Shown piece by piece: positions 9,424-18,239 of a stretch of 64,000 nucleotides of DNA. The stretch comes from UTCHB3 sp002050155 (GTDB lineage: Bacteria > Bacteroidota > Ignavibacteria > Ignavibacteriales > Ignavibacteriaceae). The stretch covers positions 186,001-250,000 of the forward strand of contig CP129491.1 of assembly GCA_030584105.1 (NCBI GenBank), given 5' to 3'. The notes under the pieces are model-generated. The model ran no database searches. It was not told the origin of the DNA and saw nothing but the letters and a program-made list of their open reading frames with translations. The position numbers were made by a program, and so were the translations under genes. Each line of letters begins with the position of its first letter. Position 1 is the first letter of the stretch.

Positions 9424-10350
9424 ATGAAGTTCCTAAAATACCTATTATATCTCCTTCCTTTAATTCTTTTTATCGTCGTTTTTACCTATCGCGAGCATGG
9501 TAAAAACAGTATGGCGCTGGGCTCTTCAAAGAACCCGGTCAAAATTTATTTTACCCCGTCAGTCGATGCAAAGGATATTACGAGAACCGCAACGGAGTTG
9601 CTTGATTACCTTCACAGTGAAACGGGTTACTATTTCACATCCGCAATACCCGCTGATTATGTTACTGTAGTTGAAAGTTTTGGCAGTAATAAGGCTGATA
9701 TTGCCATAACCAACACATTTTCTTACCTGTTGGCGCACGAAAAATTTGGCACGGAGGCGCGGCTAAGGGTGGTACGCGACGACGGGGAGTCGAGCTACCG
9801 GGGTCAAATAATAGTGAGGGCAGATTCCGGTATCGATTCACTCTCCGACTTGATGAGCAAACGAATTGCTTATGTCGATCCCTCTTCCACCTCCGGATAC
9901 ATCCTCCCGGCAGCACTTCTGAAAAAACACGGTATAGTTCCCTCGGATTCAGTATTCGCAAAAAAGCACGATTTTGTAGTTTCGATGGTGTATCAGAAAC
10001 AGGTTGACGCCGGTGCAACTTACTACTCGCCGAAAGATAAAAGCGGGCAATACCGCGACGCGCGCGAGCGTGTAGAGACACAATATCCGGATGTTTATAA
10101 AGTAGTGAAAATAATAGCACTTACGGATACTATACCAAACGATCCGGTAATTTTCAGAAAAGGTCTGCCTGAGGAGATGAAAGAAACGATTGTTAACGCA
10201 ATGCTGAAGTATGTATCTACGAAAGAGGGGCAGGAGTCGCTTCACCGCATATATAATGTGGAATCATTAATACCCACTTCCGACAAAGATTATGATCCTT
10301 TACGGGCACTTCTGAAGCAGATAAATTTCAAAATATCGGGGGCTTTATGA
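9424..10350 (+). CDS. phnD: Phosphonate-type ABC transporter substrate-binding protein (PhnD family)
   Basis: Predicted 308-residue protein. The frame opens at a TTG at 9394 that lies in the loop of a hairpin, so I start at ATG 9424 (MKFLKYLLYLLPLILF). The N-terminus is a hydrophobic segment without a lipobox, so the protein is either exported with a signal peptide or stays anchored by it. The body has the PhnD/phosphate-phosphonate binding fold: IYFTPSVDAKDI near the start, a SFGSNKADIAITNTFSYL segment, and SSTSGYILPAALL, which in this family lines the anion-binding cleft. It heads a three-gene operon (binding protein, ATPase, permease) with 4-bp or shorter overlaps. No C-P lyase or phosphonatase genes are near, so the ligand could be a phosphonate, phosphite or a related oxyanion. 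Confidence 0.85.
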   Translation: MKFLKYLLYLLPLILFIVVFTYREHGKNSMALGSSKNPVKIYFTPSVDAKDITRTATELLDYLHSETGYYFTSAIPADYVTVVESFGSNKADIAITNTFSYLLAHEKFGTEARLRVVRDDGESSYRGQIIVRADSGIDSLSDLMSKRIAYVDPSSTSGYILPAALLKKHGIVPSDSVFAKKHDFVVSMVYQKQVDAGATYYSPKDKSGQYRDARERVETQYPDVYKVVKIIALTDTIPNDPVIFRKGLPEEMKETIVNAMLKYVSTKEGQESLHRIYNVESLIPTSDKDYDPLRALLKQINFKISGAL

Positions 10351-11111
10351 CGCTTTTAAGGGTGAATCAGGTCCACAAGATATATCCTTCGGGCACGCAT
10401 GCACTCAAGGGAGTTAGTTTTGAAGTGGAGAAGGGAGAGTTTCTCGTGATAATCGGGCTTTCGGGTTCAGGTAAATCAACACTTCTCAGATGCATTAATC
10501 GCCTGCACGAGCCAACTTCGGGGAATATACAGTTTAACGGCAGAGACATAACACATGTTAAGGGAAAAGAATTGCGGCAGTTGAAAAGGCAGATTGGGAT
10601 GGTTTTTCAACAATTTAATCTGATTAAAAGGCGAAGCGTACTTGTTAATGTGCTTACCGGTGCGCTCGGAAGAATGGGTACTTTCCAGTCACTGACTGAA
10701 AACTTCCCGCAAAAATTGGTTGATGAGGCGATGGAAGCGCTGAAAACCGTAGGTATTGAGGAGAAAGCCCATATCCGTGCGGATGCCCTTTCGGGCGGGC
10801 AGCAGCAACGGGTTGCTATTGCCAGAAGCCTGATGCAACACCCTGATCTTCTTTTGGCAGACGAGCCGGTGGCGTCGCTTGACCCTGCCACATCAAATTC
10901 TGTTATGCAATACTTCGAAAAAATTAACAAAAAATTTGGCACTACAGTGATTTGCAACCTGCACTTTCTTTCCCTTGTTCGAAAATACGCAACAAGGGTG
11001 ATTGCACTGAAAGCCGGTGAAATTATATATGAAGGGTTGCCTGAAGATATCGACGACGATTGGTTTAAAACTATCTACGGCGAAGAAGCCGAAGAAGTGG
11101 AGATTAGATAA
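10347..11111 (+). CDS. phnC: Phosphonate-type ABC transporter ATP-binding protein (PhnC)
   Basis: 254-residue ABC ATPase, the usual length for PhnC. Walker A is GLSGSGKST (about residues 37-45), Q-loop VFQQFN, signature LSGGQQQRVAIARSL, Walker B LLLADEPVASLDP. The GxVFQQFNL context and the INRLHEPTSG segment are typical of the PhnC/PtxA branch rather than of Pst or amino-acid importers. The start ATG overlaps the stop of the binding-protein gene by 4 bp, and its own stop overlaps the permease start, so translation is probably coupled. It powers import through the permease encoded next. Confidence 0.92.
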   Translation: MTLLRVNQVHKIYPSGTHALKGVSFEVEKGEFLVIIGLSGSGKSTLLRCINRLHEPTSGNIQFNGRDITHVKGKELRQLKRQIGMVFQQFNLIKRRSVLVNVLTGALGRMGTFQSLTENFPQKLVDEAMEALKTVGIEEKAHIRADALSGGQQQRVAIARSLMQHPDLLLADEPVASLDPATSNSVMQYFEKINKKFGTTVICNLHFLSLVRKYATRVIALKAGEIIYEGLPEDIDDDWFKTIYGEEAEEVEIR

Positions 11112-12172
11112 TGACTTTGAGTGACGCACAAGGTGTAATGGAAAAAAAGAGGATGAAAGACCGCACTAAAGCTAAGGTTAAAGCGGCATTACTCGACTCT
11201 TTTTTCGTGTTTTATTCAATTTTGGTGGTCGATCGGGTTATTTGGGATCGGTTCATTCTTCAGTTGCGCGAAACGCATTTCAGTTGGGCAGAAACAGGGC
11301 TGTTTGCGCTTATTAGTTTGTTTGTTGGTGTTGTGTGGAGCCTTACGGGGACTTCACTATCCGACAGGCTTTTTGGTTTGGCAAAGCCGACAAAAACGGC
11401 AAAACTTACATTCGAAATTTTCGGTTGGTTTCTTTTTAACATTACATTTATTGCCGGCTGGATAATAACAAAAATTTCAATCGTTGATCTTTTTAGCGAC
11501 GAAGGTGTTGCTGCGGCACAGCGGATTTTTGCTGCGTTGTTTTCGCCTCGGATGGCAATTTTTGATGAAGCTCTTTTTGCAATTATAGAAACGATATATA
11601 TCGCTTTGGTTGCGACTCTGATATCAATTCCGATTACTTTGGTTGTAAGTTTTCTTTCCGCACGCAACCTTATGAACGACAACAAATTTACGCTATTGAT
11701 ATATGCCTTTTTCAGATTGATTTCAAACTTTGTGCGGTCAATCGAACCATTGATTTGGGCTATTATTTTCTCTGTTTGGATAGGAATTGGCCCCTATGCC
11801 GGAATGTTGGCGTTGTTAATTCATACTATTGCTTCTAACGCTAAACTCTATTCGGAGGCGATTGAATCTATAGAAGAAGGCCCAATTGAGGCTATTTCAG
11901 CTACAGGAGCTAATAAACTTCAGGTGATTTGGTATGCGGTTATTCCTCAGATTATTTTGCCCTTCCTTTCATTTACGATCTACCGGTGGGATATAAATGT
12001 GAGGATGGCGACAATTATCGGACTTGTAGGCGGCGGAGGAATCGGTACGATGCTGATACAATACCAAGGGTTAGCGCAATGGCACGAAGTTGGTCTGATT
12101 GTTATTATGATTGCACTGGTTGTTTGGATAATGGACTATATCTCGACCAAAATCAGGCAGGCTATATATTAA
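11111..12172 (+). CDS. phnE: Phosphonate-type ABC transporter permease (PhnE)
   Basis: 353-residue inner-membrane protein with several hydrophobic segments. The EAA-type loop that docks the ATPase reads EAISATGANKLQVIWYAVIP, and GLVGGGGIGTML follows, as in PhnE proteins. At 353 residues it is longer than the common 260-290, because of an N-terminal part with additional membrane segments (around WFLFNITFIAGWIIT) before the core. Only one permease gene is present, so it probably works as a homodimer. ATG 11111 overlaps the ATPase stop codon (TAATGA); later ATGs at 11138 and 11153 are possible starts. Confidence 0.9.
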   Translation: MTLSDAQGVMEKKRMKDRTKAKVKAALLDSFFVFYSILVVDRVIWDRFILQLRETHFSWAETGLFALISLFVGVVWSLTGTSLSDRLFGLAKPTKTAKLTFEIFGWFLFNITFIAGWIITKISIVDLFSDEGVAAAQRIFAALFSPRMAIFDEALFAIIETIYIALVATLISIPITLVVSFLSARNLMNDNKFTLLIYAFFRLISNFVRSIEPLIWAIIFSVWIGIGPYAGMLALLIHTIASNAKLYSEAIESIEEGPIEAISATGANKLQVIWYAVIPQIILPFLSFTIYRWDINVRMATIIGLVGGGGIGTMLIQYQGLAQWHEVGLIVIMIALVVWIMDYISTKIRQAIY

Positions 12173-12251
12173 TTTGTCGGTTTGCAGCCGGGTTAAGTTG
12201 AAAGATGTTGTTTTCTCTTTCAGTTGATTACCGGTGTATTGATTGGATTGC

Positions 12252-12375
12252 AGCCGTATGTTATTGCCTAAAGCTGTTCAGGGTTTGTTCAAAATAATCC
12301 AAAAGTTTTTTTAAGCCGGATGTTAATGCCCAAAGCTGTTCAGGGTTTGTTCAAAGTAATCTAAAAGTTTGTTTT
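12252..12375. repeat. 62-bp tandem duplication of the 3' end of the TetR gene
   Basis: Two adjacent 62-bp units, 12252-12313 and 12314-12375, match at about 55 positions. The right-hand unit is the last codons and stop of the TetR-family gene; the left-hand unit lies downstream of its stop and still reads, on the minus strand, LLDYFEQTLNSFRQ-stop, compared with LLDYFEQTLNSFGH-stop in the gene. Two of the four codon changes are silent. Confidence 0.85.
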
Positions 12376-12910
12376 GAGCAGGGGTTTCTTCCGCATTTAG
12401 AGTTGAGTTAAAGATTTCCTTCATCAAAGGCATCATACTCGTTTGAATTGTTAGGATCATTGCTGCATCTTCTTTTGGGGCAATTAGGGAGTCTTTGAAA
12501 TATGCCGTAAGCACCAACTTAAGCACTTGTTCCTCTTCCAAAAGGAGATTTGCAAGAATCTCTTTTTCCTCAGCTAATGAATTTTCCGACAATTCCGCCA
12601 TAATTATTCCAAAGAGGAGTTTATACTCATTTTTCAACTGCGATTTCAGGGTGAAATAGTTTCTGAATCTTTCCTGAAATTTCTTCTCTTCATTATTAAA
12701 TATATCTTTCACAGCAGAAATGTAGTCTTTCGCTTGTTTCTTCATTACGGCGATATAGAGATCGTCTTTGGAGGCGAAATAATGATAAATGCTTGATTTA
12801 GAAAGCCTGATATCCCGTGCGATCTCATCAAGTGTGGTTTTTGAGACACCATGCTTTATGAAGCGTCTCTCTGCAGCCTTTAGAATATCCGGGTGTCTGT
12901 TTCGTTCCAT
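12323..12910 (-). CDS. TetR/AcrR-family transcriptional regulator
   Basis: 195-residue regulator. The N-terminal helix-turn-helix is clear at about residues 8-55 (ILKAAERRFIKHGVSKTTL, then IARDIRLSKSSIYHYFASKDDL), the TetR_N signature. The remaining 140 residues are helical, with no recognised ligand-binding subfamily. The gene is convergent with the transporter operon and divergent from the PpiD-like foldase gene, 207 bp away, so that shared upstream region is where it would most simply act, including on itself. The last codons are tandemly duplicated downstream of the stop. Confidence 0.9.
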   Translation of the reverse strand: MERNRHPDILKAAERRFIKHGVSKTTLDEIARDIRLSKSSIYHYFASKDDLYIAVMKKQAKDYISAVKDIFNNEEKKFQERFRNYFTLKSQLKNEYKLLFGIIMAELSENSLAEEKEILANLLLEEEQVLKLVLTAYFKDSLIAPKEDAAMILTIQTSMMPLMKEIFNSTLNAEETPAQNKLLDYFEQTLNSFGH

Positions 12911-12933
12911 TTAAATAATAAGAAAATTTGTAC

Positions 12934-12952
12934 AGGTAAATTTAGTTAACCT
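12934..12952. promoter_or_regulatory. Possible TetR-type operator (imperfect palindrome)
   Basis: A 19-bp imperfect palindrome, AGGTAAATT-T-AGTTAACCT, with 7 of 9 arm positions matching, lies 24-42 bp upstream of the TetR start codon. Size, position and symmetry suit an autoregulatory TetR operator, but the arms are AT-rich and short, so chance is possible. Confidence 0.25.
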
Positions 12953-13117
12953 TGTTCAATAGAGTGTAAAGAGTTGTCTGAAGAAGCGTGAAAAACGGGG
13001 CAGAAGTTAACCGTAATTCCGGCGTGAAAAATTTATCTGCTTAATCTGATTGATTTTACCCATTAAATGGTTAAATTTAAAATTCATTTTTAAAAAATCC
13101 CGGAGGCATTCTTTAAT

Positions 13118-15190
13118 ATGGGTTATATGGAGAGGCTCAGGAGTTTAGCTCCTTGGTTCATTCTTGGAGTTGGCGGAATCTTCATCCTGTTCATGGTAGT
13201 TAGTGATATGAATTTCAGCCAATTATTTACCGATAGAGGAACTATCGGCGAAATAGACGGCGAAAAAATTAGTGCGCAAGAATTTGAGGAATTTTATCAG
13301 CAGTATCTAAACCAGTTGCGCCAAAGTGGTCAGGAGCCTGACCATGCGAACGATCAGCAAACCAGGGAACAAGCCTGGAACCAGTTCGTTATGCACAAGT
13401 TGGTTGAAAAGGCTTATAAAAAATATGGGATCACCGCAACGGATGAAGAGATTCATAATGTTATCTGGGGTGACTCGCCACCGCAATTTCTTACAAGTTC
13501 GTTTATGGATTCTAACGGTGTCTTTAACAGGGCAGCGTACGAAAATGCACTCAGGGACCCCCGTAATAAAGAAAACCTGATAATGGTTGAGGATGCAATT
13601 CGTCAGGATATTCTTGCCAAAAAGCTTCAGGCGTTGGTTACTGCCGGTATCGTGGTAACCGAACCGGAAATTAAAAGAAAATTTATTGACGAAAATATCA
13701 AGATGAATGCGCAGTATGTGCTTGTCGATGTTAATGTCTATCCGGATTCTTTAGTGAAATTTACTGACGACGATTTAAAAGAATATTATAACAAGAACAG
13801 TTACCTCTACAAACAAGAAGCGGACAGGAAGCTGAAATATGTTGTATTTAATATTCAACCCTCGAGCAAAGATTCACTTGCGGTTCAAACTATTTTGAAG
13901 AATATTCTGAAGAAGATTGAATCAGACTCACTCGCTTCATTTCAAAGTTTCGTGGAAGCGCAAAGTGATTTACCGTATTCCAAAGATACCGTTCATCTTG
14001 ACGCCCTACCACCGGCGCTTCAGTCGATGGTGGGTAAATTGAAAGCGGGTCAGATCGTTGGGCCTCTTGCCGGAGGTGATGAAATGGGCTTATATAAAAT
14101 TGATCAGACAATAAACGGCGACTCAGCTTTCGCAAGGGCTTCGCACATCCTTTTGGAAAAAACGGGTGATGATGCGGCGGACCTTGAAGCTGCAACTAAA
14201 CTGTATAATGATCTTAAAGGCGGAAAGAATTTCGAGCAGACAGCGAAAGCAGTTTCGAAAGACCCCGGTTCGGCGGCTAACGGCGGTGATCTGGGCTGGT
14301 TCCCAAAAGGCAGAATGGTAAAACCATTTGAGGATGCCTGCTTCAACGGGCCCGTAGGTGAAGTACAGCCACCGGTTAAAACCGAATACGGCTATCATAT
14401 AATTAAAGTTACAAACCGTTCATCGGAAAAATTTGTAATAGAAAAGATTGTTAAAAAGCTTACTTTCTCGCCACAGACAGCAACTGCAATAAGGCGGGAA
14501 GCAGAAGACTTTAGATCGTTGGCTGAAAGTATCGGGTTAGATTCAGCGGCTAAAACAAAAAATTTAGCCGCCATGGAGACTCAACCTTTTACTGAAAAAG
14601 TATCAGCAGTTCCGGGTGTGGGCTACAGTAAGGCATTGGTTGTTCAGGCTTTTAAAGAGGGGTTAAACGACTTTCTTCCGGTAACTACGATAGATAACCG
14701 TATAATTGTTGCACAGATAACTGAAGTAAACACTGACGGTGTAAAGAAATTTGATAGTGTTAAAGAAGAAGTTAAAGCGGCAGTTATTCGTGAAAAGAAA
14801 TTTGAACTGGCTTTAACGGCTATTAAGAATATTAAATCGAAAACAGGCGGTGATCTTTCCAAAGCACCCTCGATTGATAAAAACGCCCGTTTTGGGGTTG
14901 CCGATTCATTCACACTTGCCGGTAACATCAGCGGTTTAGGGATGGATTATGCTTTCAGCTACAACGCATATAAGGCAAAACCGAACACCATTTCCGAACC
15001 GGTAAAAGGTCTGAGAGGTTATTATCTTATCAAGTTAACAATGAGAGAGAACTTCAATGAGCAGGATTATCTTTCAAAGAGAGTTACTATCAGAGATCAG
15101 ATGCTGAACGAACGGCGTCAGACCGCCTCACAGCTTTGGATGCAACAGGCTATTGAAGATGCAAATGTAAAGTATTACCCGCAAAACTAA
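13118..15190 (+). CDS. PpiD/SurA-like membrane-anchored peptidyl-prolyl isomerase
   Basis: 690-residue protein. Residues about 10-30 form one transmembrane anchor (WFILGVGGIFILFMVVSD), with the rest predicted in the periplasm. A SurA/PpiD-type N-terminal chaperone region follows (EIDGEKISAQEFEEFYQQYL onward), then a parvulin domain at about 330-430 (RASHILLEK, GGDLGWFPKGRMVKPFED, TEYGYHIIKV). The C-terminal third is a second helical segment as in PpiD. It should help outer-membrane and secreted proteins fold as they leave the Sec channel. A GGAGG at 13102-13106 precedes ATG 13118 by 11 bases. A strong terminator follows the stop. Confidence 0.88.
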   Translation: MGYMERLRSLAPWFILGVGGIFILFMVVSDMNFSQLFTDRGTIGEIDGEKISAQEFEEFYQQYLNQLRQSGQEPDHANDQQTREQAWNQFVMHKLVEKAYKKYGITATDEEIHNVIWGDSPPQFLTSSFMDSNGVFNRAAYENALRDPRNKENLIMVEDAIRQDILAKKLQALVTAGIVVTEPEIKRKFIDENIKMNAQYVLVDVNVYPDSLVKFTDDDLKEYYNKNSYLYKQEADRKLKYVVFNIQPSSKDSLAVQTILKNILKKIESDSLASFQSFVEAQSDLPYSKDTVHLDALPPALQSMVGKLKAGQIVGPLAGGDEMGLYKIDQTINGDSAFARASHILLEKTGDDAADLEAATKLYNDLKGGKNFEQTAKAVSKDPGSAANGGDLGWFPKGRMVKPFEDACFNGPVGEVQPPVKTEYGYHIIKVTNRSSEKFVIEKIVKKLTFSPQTATAIRREAEDFRSLAESIGLDSAAKTKNLAAMETQPFTEKVSAVPGVGYSKALVVQAFKEGLNDFLPVTTIDNRIIVAQITEVNTDGVKKFDSVKEEVKAAVIREKKFELALTAIKNIKSKTGGDLSKAPSIDKNARFGVADSFTLAGNISGLGMDYAFSYNAYKAKPNTISEPVKGLRGYYLIKLTMRENFNEQDYLSKRVTIRDQMLNERRQTASQLWMQQAIEDANVKYYPQN

Positions 15191-15202
15191 TCCGGTTTTA
15201 AT

Positions 15203-15251
15203 AACCCCGCCTTGTGTTTTGCAGCAAGCAAACCCCGGTGGGGTTTTTTAT
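15203..15251 (+). terminator. Rho-independent terminator after the PpiD-like gene
   Basis: AACCCCGCC (15203-15211) pairs with GGTGGGGTT (15237-15245), one G-T wobble, followed by a run of T. It lies 12 bp after the stop codon. Confidence 0.85.
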
Positions 15252-15283
15252 ATAGCAGCCTGATAATTAAATTAATATTCTGA

Positions 15284-15988
15284 ATGAAAAAATTTTCTGT
15301 TGCTGCAGCCTTTTTGATAACCGCTTTCACGGTTTATCCGCAAAGCGGTTTCACATTTACTTTAGGTGCCGGTTATGGCACAGCTTCGGAGTTGTACCCC
15401 TACGCAGGTGTGAGTGATTTTGATCTGAGTAAAGTATCCGTTGGGTTGGGTTCGTTAGTAACGCCGCACATCTCAGTCGGTTACCGCTTCAACGGTGATC
15501 TTAGAGGCGTTTTGGCTTTAGAATATTTGAGTAAAACGGCTGAGTTTTACGGGCAAACAGTTGAAAATGAAACGGGCACGATCTTTATCCCGGTTAAAGA
15601 TGGTTATTCTTTTCTGCCGGTTGAGTTATCGTTGGAGTATATTTTGCCCTTCAGTTCCGAGGCACTAAAAGTTTATATAGGCGGCGGTGCCGGTATCTAT
15701 TTCTATTCTTCAAAGAGGGAAGTGGCGGGGATAAAACCAAAAAGTGGGGGGAATATCACCGGTTATGGGATACACATCCTTTCGGGGATGGAGTATTTTT
15801 TTAGCGATAACTTGGGGATACTGTTTACCATGAAATTCCGTGATCCGGAAGTTTTGTTTGACGGTGAATATGCTTCTGACGCGGGAGTATGGAACGGGAT
15901 GCCTGTCAGGTTGGGAAACACTAAGTTCAGGGAAAAACTGTCGCTCGAAGGAACAATGTTTATTTTAGGTCTTAAAACACGGTTTTAA
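15284..15988 (+). CDS. Outer-membrane beta-barrel protein
   Basis: 234 residues, with a signal peptide (MKKFSVAAAFLITAFTVYPQ) and a mature part of alternating hydrophobic/polar strands separated by glycine-rich turns (TLGAGYGTA, SVGYRFNGDL, VYIGGGAGIYF). It ends in a phenylalanine (ILGLKTRF), the usual terminal signature of barrel proteins recognised by the Bam machinery. The size suits an 8-strand OmpW/OmpA-type barrel. It lies just 6 bp before the shikimate kinase gene but has no functional link to it that I can see. Ligand or role unknown. Confidence 0.75.
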   Translation: MKKFSVAAAFLITAFTVYPQSGFTFTLGAGYGTASELYPYAGVSDFDLSKVSVGLGSLVTPHISVGYRFNGDLRGVLALEYLSKTAEFYGQTVENETGTIFIPVKDGYSFLPVELSLEYILPFSSEALKVYIGGGAGIYFYSSKREVAGIKPKSGGNITGYGIHILSGMEYFFSDNLGILFTMKFRDPEVLFDGEYASDAGVWNGMPVRLGNTKFREKLSLEGTMFILGLKTRF

Positions 15989-15994
15989 CGATAA

Positions 15995-16555
15995 ATGCAG
16001 CATAAAAGAATTTACCTGACGGGATTTATGGGTACCGGGAAAACAACACTCGGCAGAGTGGTGGCTAACTGTTTAGGGTGGGAATTTTACGATACTGACA
16101 AAGAAATTGAGAAAGATACCCAAGCGCCCGTTGCAACCTTTGTACTAAAAAACGGCGAAGAGGCATTCCGCAAATTGGAAGATGCAAAACTTTTGGAACT
16201 TTCAGTTGTTGAGGGAGCGGTTATTTCGCTTGGTGGCGGCACACTGATGAACCCGAAAAATATCGAAATTTGTAAATCTTCAGGGTTACTCGTATATCTG
16301 AAATCTAACCTTTCAGTTATTTATAATCGTGTGAAGAAGAGAACCACACGACCCCTTTTCAAATCGGAAGCAGACCCCGAGATGAGCCGGGAAGAGGCAA
16401 TGAAAAAATTGAAATTATTGTTCGAACAAAGAAGAGAAGGCTACGAAACCGCTGACTTAACGGTTGAGATTGAAACCGATAACTTTGGGATGAGTATCGA
16501 TAAAATAGTTAATGTTATTCGTTCGGGCAGACCGGAGAAAAAAACATGGAGTTAA
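15995..16555 (+). CDS. aroK: Shikimate kinase
   Basis: 186-residue kinase of the shikimate pathway, phosphorylating shikimate with ATP. The P-loop GFMGTGKTT lies at about residues 10-18; the shikimate-binding DTD (FYDTDKEIE), the FRKLE segment and the GGG motif (SLGGGTLMN) are all present, as is the lid arginine region (RTTRPLF). Length is normal. Its last 10 bp overlap the start of the next gene, aroB, so the two are probably translated together and serve aromatic amino-acid and chorismate synthesis. Confidence 0.95.
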   Translation: MQHKRIYLTGFMGTGKTTLGRVVANCLGWEFYDTDKEIEKDTQAPVATFVLKNGEEAFRKLEDAKLLELSVVEGAVISLGGGTLMNPKNIEICKSSGLLVYLKSNLSVIYNRVKKRTTRPLFKSEADPEMSREEAMKKLKLLFEQRREGYETADLTVEIETDNFGMSIDKIVNVIRSGRPEKKTWS

Positions 16556-17622
16556 AAAATATAACAATTGAGAGCAACAACGGTAATTTTAACTATGCTC
16601 TTTTCCCTGCTTTAGAGGGAGTCTCAGCGGAGCTTCAGAAAATCAGCAGTTCCCACAGTGTATTTTATATTGTTGATTCGAAAGTATATAAGCTTTACAA
16701 ACCGATTTTTGATGATTTAGTAAACCGGGACGATCTTTTCGTGTTTACGGCAACTGAAGAGAATAAATCGTTTGATTCGTTGTTCACTTTGTACGATTTT
16801 TTATTAAACAGAAATACCGACAGAGGCAGCTATATTGTTGTAGTTGGTGGGGGGATAACCGGTGATACCGGCTCGTTTGCCGCTTCCACTTTTATGCGGG
16901 GCACAAAGTTAGTGCTTGTTCCCACCACGCTTCTTGCGATGGTGGATAGCAGTATCGGTGGAAAAACGGGAGTTAACTACAAAAAGTATAAAAATTTTAT
17001 AGGAAGTTTCTACGAACCTGAAGCCGTTATTTCGTCGGTTAAGTTTTTAGAAACACTCGACCCTAACGATCTGCTAAGCGGGCTGGGGGAAGTGTTGAAA
17101 TATGCTCTTTTAGACGCAGAATTTTTTGAATATTGCAGCGAAAAATTAACCGGTTCGCTTGAAATTGGGCAGGAAGACCTGCTTACGCTGATTGGGCGCT
17201 CTGCGCGAATTAAAAATGATGTTGTTACGCAGGATCGTTTGGATATGAAAGCTCGTCACGCTCTAAATTTAGGACACACTTTCGGGCACGCGATTGAGTC
17301 AGTTTCTCATTTTTCGATTAAGCATGGTATTGGGGTTATTGCCGGGCTTCGCGGAGCCGCATTTCTTGCACATAGAACGGGCGTGATGACCGAAGCGGTA
17401 TTTACAAAAGTAATTGAATTTTTATGCAGATATAAAACTGACGAGTCGATTAAAAGATTAGATTCTGAAATGATATACACTGCTATGCAGGGTGATAAAA
17501 AACGGCTGAATGGTGAAGTTAAATTTGTGTTAATATCGCAACCCGGTTCGCTGCTTATAGATGTTTCAGGCAAAAAAGGGGATGTTATTGCATCTATTGA
17601 TTTTATGAAAAGCACTATATAG
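16546..17622 (+). CDS. aroB: 3-dehydroquinate synthase
   Basis: 358-residue NAD- and metal-dependent enzyme that cyclises DAHP to 3-dehydroquinate. Visible family motifs: the NAD-binding GGGITGDTGSFAAST, the segment PTTLLAMVDSSIGGKTGVN, the metal-binding glutamate in GLGEVLKYALL, and the two histidine motifs around LNLGHTFGHAIE. The length is typical. It starts inside the 3' end of aroK. It is the last gene of this short cluster; a 600-bp non-coding stretch follows. Confidence 0.95.
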   Translation: MELKNITIESNNGNFNYALFPALEGVSAELQKISSSHSVFYIVDSKVYKLYKPIFDDLVNRDDLFVFTATEENKSFDSLFTLYDFLLNRNTDRGSYIVVVGGGITGDTGSFAASTFMRGTKLVLVPTTLLAMVDSSIGGKTGVNYKKYKNFIGSFYEPEAVISSVKFLETLDPNDLLSGLGEVLKYALLDAEFFEYCSEKLTGSLEIGQEDLLTLIGRSARIKNDVVTQDRLDMKARHALNLGHTFGHAIESVSHFSIKHGIGVIAGLRGAAFLAHRTGVMTEAVFTKVIEFLCRYKTDESIKRLDSEMIYTAMQGDKKRLNGEVKFVLISQPGSLLIDVSGKKGDVIASIDFMKSTI

Positions 17623-18239
17623 ATCCGGTTTGCGGTAAATTTGTGACGACAGGGTAAAATTATTTGAAATTAGTGATGGAATTATTTGATCTTAGGGTAA
17701 AATATTAAAAATAAAAAATCAGAATTTTAATCGAAACGAATTTAGACATACTTCTTTAAAAGAAGAACTGCCGGAAAAGAGGGCACATTTCCGGCAGTTA
17801 GTGTGTTACTATAAGGAGGGTAAAAGGAACATCTCATCGAGTACATTAATTATAGCAATAATTATGCCAAGAAAAAAAGTGCAAAACAGGTTCGTTTTAG
17901 CGGGGTTGGTTTCTCAAGTTATCAATTTAGAGAGCGCTATTTTCAACAATGAGAAATAACTCAGTCTGAATTATTAAATTGTGTTTGTTCGAAAACGAAT
18001 TTTTGCCAATTCAAACACAACTGAAAATGTTTGGCATGAGGTTTTTTCAGTGAAATAACGGATGCCGAAGCGTTTACCAATTCAGTAAAAAACTCAGCCG
18101 GAAGTTTTTCATTATAAAGATTAACGGCGGGATGTGCGCTACTTCATACCTGGATAAAAAGAGGTAAGACTGCTGAACCCTAAGAAAAAAATAGTTGTTA
18201 TAACATGTATTCAACAATAAAAAAATGGAGAGAAACAAA
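17623..18239. other. Non-coding stretch with several strong hairpins
   Basis: No convincing gene is present. Structures seen: a perfect 12-bp stem with 10-base loop, AACTGCCGGAAA (17766-17777) and TTTCCGGCAGTT (17788-17799), preceded by the short palindrome CTTCTTTAAAAGAAG; a 9-bp stem TTGTGTTTG (17979-17987) with CAAACACAA (18012-18020) enclosing TTCG-AAAA-CGAA; and CTGAAAA (18021-18027) with TTTTCAG (18044-18050). None is followed by a good T-run. A GGAGG at about 17815 has no start codon at a usable distance. A 31-codon frame at 17864-17959 lacks a ribosome site. It may hold a structured RNA or the promoter region of the next operon. Confidence 0.5.

Noticed and set aside
9662..10120. 152-codon minus-strand frame inside the phosphonate-binding gene
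   Set aside because: It lacks any motif, is rich in Arg/Ser/Leu as antisense frames are, and the plus strand is a clear PhnD-family protein.
12180..12230. Terminator between the phosphonate permease and TetR genes (TTGAAAGA/TCTTTCAG)
   Set aside because: The stem is only 8 pairs with a wobble, AT-rich and without a T-run, so I do not call it.
17864..17959. 31-codon frame in the hairpin-rich gap (MPRKKVQNRF...)
   Set aside because: No ribosome site before it, no recognisable family, and such a short frame is expected by chance.
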